Of a stretch of 9,762 bases of DNA, positions 7,301 through 9,762 are shown piece after piece. This DNA comes from an uncultured Clostridia bacterium (GTDB taxonomy: Bacteria > Bacillota_A > Clostridia > Christensenellales > Borkfalkiaceae). The translations under genes were made by a program, and so were the position numbers. Under the pieces are notes generated by a model. It was not told where the DNA came from. It saw nothing but the letters and a program-made list of their open reading frames with translations, and ran no database searches. How positions within the stretch are numbered: the first letter of the stretch is position 1; every line of letters begins with the position of its first letter. The DNA lies in the NCBI GenBank assembly GCA_934292955.1, contig CAKQXZ010000080.1, positions 1 to 9,762 on the forward strand, given 5' to 3'.

Positions 7301-9762
7301 TGTTCGTCACCAATCCAATAAGGGTTATGCGTATACTGTTCTGCTGCACTTACAAGATATTGATTACTTGCTATGTCAAAATCTGCCTTACGGTACTCCG
7401 TGCAATTACCACTTGCATCGAAATAGTATCTTTCTGCTACAAGTTTGTCCGTTACGGCCGTAGCGGTAATCGGATAACTACTATAAGGGTTATAGGAAAT
7501 AGTTTGAGAAATAAACTTATCCCCTGTTGTCTCTCCATCTACGGCAATATTATCTACTGTAGAATAGTGAGAAATTTGCGTAGGACGATTGTAGGAATAA
7601 TAAATATACGTCAATAAGCCGTTTTTCGTTTCTTCCAACGAGTAAATATTATTGTTCGAATATGTAATCGTAAGGTTTTCACCCGTATCGTAAACAATAT
7701 TCGTTAAAACGTTGTTACTATTATAGGTGAAGCAAGTTTTTCTACCTCTTATGTCGGTAATTGCCGTCAACTGATTTTTTTCGTTATAACCGAATACTAC
7801 CTGTTTCTCCGTATTGTCATACACACGAGCAATACGGCTCTTTTCTTCGGTTCCTTCATAATAGCTTTCATATTCGATAACCGTATAATTTTCGTATCGA
7901 TCGTATAATGCAACAAACTTACCCTCTGCGTTAAATCCTTTGATATAATGTCCGTCAGTCAAGAAATTGATCGCCAATTGAAGTTGCATCTTTTTATATT
8001 GTTTCTCTATAACCAGATACTCAACAACCATTTTTTGGAATTGTTCCAAATAATAGTCCTTTTTCTCGCAAATAAGTGTCATTTGCGAATTATAATGAGT
8101 TGATTGAACCTGATTTTCCGTCTTAATATTTGCAATATTGCTTTGTTGGCTGATTAAAGCACTTCTCTGCAAATTTAACTCATCATATTGATTTAATATC
8201 TCATCTTCTTTTACAGAAAGATAATTTTTCTGATTTTGTAAATCGGTTTTTTGAGAAGCTATTTTATTTTTTAATTTTGTATAATAAGATTTAGCATAAT
8301 CCTTTTGCTCCGAATCATCTTCAGCACTATCATAATAAGTTTTTTGATAATCAAGAAGATCATCTTGATTTTCTATTGCTGTTGCTTGATCTGTTAAATT
8401 GCCCAATTCTTCTGGACAAAGCCCATTTTTCTTTGCAATTGAAGCCAATTGCAAATCAATTGAACTTTCCTCTTGTGAATACGAAGTATTTTGATATCCT
8501 AAAACGCGAACTTGCAACAACGCTGAAATATAATTCATTGCTTCGCCTACAGGTAAAATCATTTCACTTTCAGCTAAGCCGTCTTTAAATTCCTCACAAC
8601 TAGTAGCATTCAGTTCATATTTGGAAAAACGGTCAATGATGGCTCCCGTATTCGTATTAAACCTAACAAATTCTTTTAAGCCGTATTCATATTCCTTAAA
8701 AGCATTTTCCACTTTTTTATATTCATCGGTTCTTTGCTCAAAATAATCTGCATTTTTAACGCCTTCGAGCGTCGCCATTGCTTTCAAGCCAGCCGTAGAC
8801 TTATATTCACAAGTTACAGAATATGTTTGATTACTCTCGGTATACGTCATTCTACCTTCTACGTCTACGACAATCAAACTCTTATCTGTAATGTATTTTT
8901 TAACCCCCGAATTATTGATATAATAGTAATAATCGTGGAATCCGTGCTTGTCCCCGTTGGAATCAGTATAAATATAATCCCCATCGTCACATCTAACGAG
9001 CGTTTCATTCAAATTCAATCTAAAATTCCCGCCCAACGAATAATTGTCGGCGTTTCTCTTATGAATATGACAAATGCCCATACCCATAACTGAGTTTTCA
9101 GGTTTCACGTCGCAAATCGACGTAACCATGCTCCCGTTTGCAAGATTAACTTCCCCAGTTGCAATGCCTGCAAGCGTAAACGTTTTCTTTGTAGGACGAA
9201 CGTTTTCATTAGTCAAATACTCAATTTCAATTACCGGCGGATTATCCGACAGATAAAATTGCATATTTGAATAAGCCGTATACGGTTCAAGTGTTACAGT
9301 AAAGTCGCCGGCATTCGCTTTGAAACGACTCGTGATATCCAACTCTAATTTACCATTGGAAGCATAGTAGTAATTTGTTAAAGAACCATTAACATACATA
9401 CGCCCAGAGAAAGAACCATAAGGCGTCAAAATGAGTTTTACACTCGAAATTTTGCCTTCCATAAGATTGATAAGACTTCTCTTAATCGTCAAATTTGTCT
9501 TATATTCAATATAAGAAGTTGCATATACTTTAATATACGTAGAAGATGTTGCATGCCAATTACTATAGCTTATCCCCGAACCTGAGCCCGATCCATAACT
9601 CGAATAAACGTCTCTATAATACGTTTGCTTTGTAACAAGATTGTTTTGACTTGTTACAACTTGCGGGTCAATCGTAATGGGGAACACTCTATCGGCTGCA
9701 TTCACCCATTCTTCGTTTGCAACGACGGCAAAAGTAAACTTCCCATCTTCAGACGGCTCCAA
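4387..9762 (-). CDS. Giant DNRLRE/YD-repeat RHS surface protein, N-terminus beyond the window
   Basis: This is the last 1791 codons of a very large secreted or wall-associated protein. The frame is still open at the right edge (first codon TTG, read as Leu), so the signal peptide and true start are missing. Residue numbers count from the edge. Residues ~17-35 end with FPITIDPQV, the hallmark junction of WapA-like N-terminal regions. Residues ~36-182 look like a DNRLRE adhesion domain, ~183-460 form a bridging region and ~460-600 a Gln/Lys/Glu-rich coiled coil. Residues ~608-1470 carry irregular YD repeats such as YDKMGNIEKV, YDALNRLIRE and YDSQNRLLKQ. Residues ~1470-1586 are the RHS-associated core (YDAWGNNV, FRYRSYYYD, TRYYDPEVGRFISPDS, LNLYAYCSNNPV, NIDPNG). 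A 205-residue variable tail follows. Such proteins form a hollow beta-shell that encloses a C-terminal toxin used against neighbouring cells. The reading frame is intact throughout. The next gene, 19 nt downstream, is the candidate immunity gene. Confidence 0.95.
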   Translation of the reverse strand: MEPSEDGKFTFAVVANEEWVNAADRVFPITIDPQVVTSQNNLVTKQTYYRDVYSSYGSGSGSGISYSNWHATSSTYIKVYATSYIEYKTNLTIKRSLINLMEGKISSVKLILTPYGSFSGRMYVNGSLTNYYYASNGKLELDITSRFKANAGDFTVTLEPYTAYSNMQFYLSDNPPVIEIEYLTNENVRPTKKTFTLAGIATGEVNLANGSMVTSICDVKPENSVMGMGICHIHKRNADNYSLGGNFRLNLNETLVRCDDGDYIYTDSNGDKHGFHDYYYYINNSGVKKYITDKSLIVVDVEGRMTYTESNQTYSVTCEYKSTAGLKAMATLEGVKNADYFEQRTDEYKKVENAFKEYEYGLKEFVRFNTNTGAIIDRFSKYELNATSCEEFKDGLAESEMILPVGEAMNYISALLQVRVLGYQNTSYSQEESSIDLQLASIAKKNGLCPEELGNLTDQATAIENQDDLLDYQKTYYDSAEDDSEQKDYAKSYYTKLKNKIASQKTDLQNQKNYLSVKEDEILNQYDELNLQRSALISQQSNIANIKTENQVQSTHYNSQMTLICEKKDYYLEQFQKMVVEYLVIEKQYKKMQLQLAINFLTDGHYIKGFNAEGKFVALYDRYENYTVIEYESYYEGTEEKSRIARVYDNTEKQVVFGYNEKNQLTAITDIRGRKTCFTYNSNNVLTNIVYDTGENLTITYSNNNIYSLEETKNGLLTYIYYSYNRPTQISHYSTVDNIAVDGETTGDKFISQTISYNPYSSYPITATAVTDKLVAERYYFDASGNCTEYRKADFDIASNQYLVSAAEQYTHNPYWIGDEQQSDPKEGVITAARSSLNKTALDSYSFVAGDAETTVIDQFNNPESKTTSAVLVSEWIDSNGISQQNKQTTVVNYIYDDSQLLIEEKTTVTYSNPVKTVVSHKKYNYNAYGDIIRTESYVEGEEYTTGKTIKETVYDGKGNVIKSFIYNSLDTSSKFYTETEYDESNKVSAEFDETGENKTNFGYVDGTNIVREKALPNGSKFAYGYDYADTITAISQSTEEGEENSTQKVYRYGEVVELKSGSNNVKYAYNHKRKLKAVELNGVENYVQYSYVETQDSYGAVAKETVTATYQSGDVFVSEKDSNGNLLKLTANDVDQVENVYDKKGQLDTLKDNVAGKNIKFERDELDNVTAIYEIDDNGIQVSGGYAESVLYDALGKVNKRTITGSVPQEYTYVYRADSTQAMDSITVNGTTVKPKLDVLGRNKGKEIYIGSDKIAEESIVYRKVGDHATNIPATVRFGNKFGENFALTDSLRYAYDKMGNIEKVYENGELAIRYQYDALNRLIREDNKVMKKTVLFAYDNNGNILKQRKFAFTLKNAIDIEELDSEDKVYIYDGDKLLSFNGEECAYNETTGVQTKYRGKSLGWTNRRVSSYKGIEFGYDGQGRRIAKGNISYIYDSQNRLLKQSNGLEFFYDQSGVSSVKHDGKTYFYRKDILGNIIALLDTSGAVVVKYTYDAWGNNVVSDTIGAIITDKNHIGNLNPFRYRSYYYDTETKLYFLKTRYYDPEVGRFISPDSIEYLNPDSINGLNLYAYCSNNPVMNIDPNGKFLFSFLASLAIAALIGACVGVVGTLLSDVVTSALNGNWQFSSWETYLGSAIGGAVGGVVSLFSPFLGAVLAGTISTAAGNIIGKITGSNTASWGEILIDVGFSAVISVATAGMGKYLRISPITKGSHSFQQVFKSGFTKALKYHFSMSAKTLAKEAGYLIVSGFTTGFLASNIVQGIYNVGKTRVKQWLDWINSMRTFSSANFY
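4390..5004 (-). other. C-terminal tail of the RHS protein after the DPNG core end (possible effector domain)
   Basis: These 205 residues follow NIDPNG, the point where the conserved core ends and the variable C-terminal effector begins in Rhs proteins. The tail starts with a hydrophobic helix (FLFSFLASLAIAALIGACVG), then has glycine-zipper-like spacing in GSAIGGAVGGVV and further hydrophobic Gly/Ala/Ser helices (LGAVLAGTISTAAGNIIG, FSAVISVATAGMG, YLIVSGFTTGFLASNIV). It ends in a basic amphipathic stretch, RVKQWLDWINSMRTF. No catalytic pattern of a known nuclease, deaminase, ADP-ribosyltransferase or peptidase toxin is visible. Such glycine-rich tails recur, as I recall, in gut Clostridia RHS proteins. 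It may be a membrane-active toxin, or a pre-toxin helper whose catalytic domain has been lost. Confidence 0.6.
5005..5355 (-). other. RHS-associated core domain
   Basis: Residues 1470-1586 of the partial RHS protein hold the most conserved motifs of the family, in the order expected: RKDILGNIIAL, YTYDAWGN, NPFRYRSYYYD, FLKTRYYDPEVGRF, ISPDS, LNLYAYCSNNPV and DPNG. In characterised Rhs and TcC proteins this segment plugs the beta-shell and carries aspartates that release the C-terminal domain by self-cleavage. D1555 and D1583 are the candidates here by position, which is inference. Confidence 0.9.
5353..7941 (-). other. YD-repeat (RHS) shell region
   Basis: Around residues 608-1470 the protein repeatedly shows the Y-D-x-x-G-N-x-hydrophobic pattern, for example YDGKGNVIKS, YDKKGQLDTL, YDALGKVNKR, YDNNGNILKQ and YDGQGRRIAK, separated by 20-60 residues. 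The repeats are strongly diverged at DNA level, so they are not nucleotide repeats. Those near the core are closest to consensus, and those near the coiled coil are weakest. In the family these strands wrap into a hollow cage. Confidence 0.88.
7963..8385 (-). other. Long coiled-coil segment within the RHS protein
   Basis: Residues ~460-600 are rich in Lys, Glu, Gln, Asp, Tyr and Leu, with almost no Gly or Pro (for example YYTKLKNKIASQKTDLQNQ, ILNQYDELNLQRSAL). They fit a long alpha-helical or coiled-coil stalk. The DNA here is noticeably more AT-rich than the YD-repeat part. It lies between the bridging region and the first YD repeats, where it could act as a spacer that extends the cage from the cell surface. 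Confidence 0.75.
9217..9657 (-). other. DNRLRE-like adhesion module
   Basis: Residues ~36-182 of the partial RHS protein form a beta-rich, Tyr/Ser-rich module: a YYRDVYSSYGSGSGSG loop, the ASYIEYK-type strand SYIEYKTNLTI, a KISSVKLILTPYG strand, an LELDITSRFKAN segment and a closing NPPVIEIEYL strand. This is the layout of DNRLRE domains that follow the IDP junction in WapA-like surface proteins. The assignment is by pattern, without a profile search. Confidence 0.65.

Noticed and set aside
5353..7941. DNA-level tandem repeats or a CRISPR-like array in the YD region
   Set aside because: The repeats are visible only as diverged protein motifs at irregular spacing. No identical short repeats with regular spacers are present.
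9752..9762. TTG at the right edge as the true start of the RHS protein
   Set aside because: The sequence at the edge already matches the interior of a WapA-like N-terminal region (FPITIDPQV follows within 35 residues) and there is no signal peptide, so the gene continues beyond the window.

Overview
The window looks like chromosomal or integrated accessory DNA from a low- to mid-GC Bacillota, most likely a gut-type member of class Clostridia. The basis is A-starting AAGGAG/GGAGG ribosome sites, TTGACA/TATGAT promoter elements, and protein families (PcfK-like, PcfJ-like, very large DNRLRE/YD-repeat RHS surface proteins) that are characteristic of mobile elements and cell-surface loci in these bacteria. 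No rRNA, tRNA, CRISPR array, transposase or integrase is visible, so species and element type are inference.

Left region (1-2858, plus strand): four tightly packed genes that read as one operon already in progress at the left edge. They are a 62-aa conserved small protein, a PcfK-like (AcrIIA9-family-like) protein fused to a MutS domain I-like module, a PcfJ-like protein, and a 96-aa small protein. PcfK/PcfJ pairs are typical passengers of conjugative plasmids and integrative conjugative elements (ICEs), so this part is probably ICE or plasmid cargo. Junctions are very short: a stop codon overlapping the next ribosome site, then a 1-nt gap, then 20 nt.

Middle (2859-3833): a 44-bp near-perfect palindrome lies between the converging operons. 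Beyond it, on the minus strand, is a single-gene unit encoding an HExxH zinc-metallopeptidase-like protein with active-site spacing like ImmA/IrrE. That gene has a textbook sigma-A promoter (TTGACA, 17 bp, TATGAT). Just upstream of the promoter is the hairpin terminator of the next operon.

Right region (3834-9762, minus strand): the last 1791 codons of a giant RHS/YD-repeat surface protein whose N-terminus lies beyond the right edge, followed 19 nt later by a 177-aa protein with two membrane segments and a possible bacterial PH-like domain. The RHS protein runs in order through a DNRLRE-like adhesion module, a bridging region, a long coiled coil, many YD repeats, the RHS-associated core ending in a DPNG motif, and a 205-residue glycine-rich hydrophobic C-terminal tail with no recognised enzyme motif. 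By analogy with Rhs/WapA polymorphic toxins, the small membrane protein is the candidate immunity partner of that tail. This toxin/immunity pair, with a possibly membrane-acting tail, is the most interesting hypothesis in the window, but it rests on position and hydrophobicity alone.
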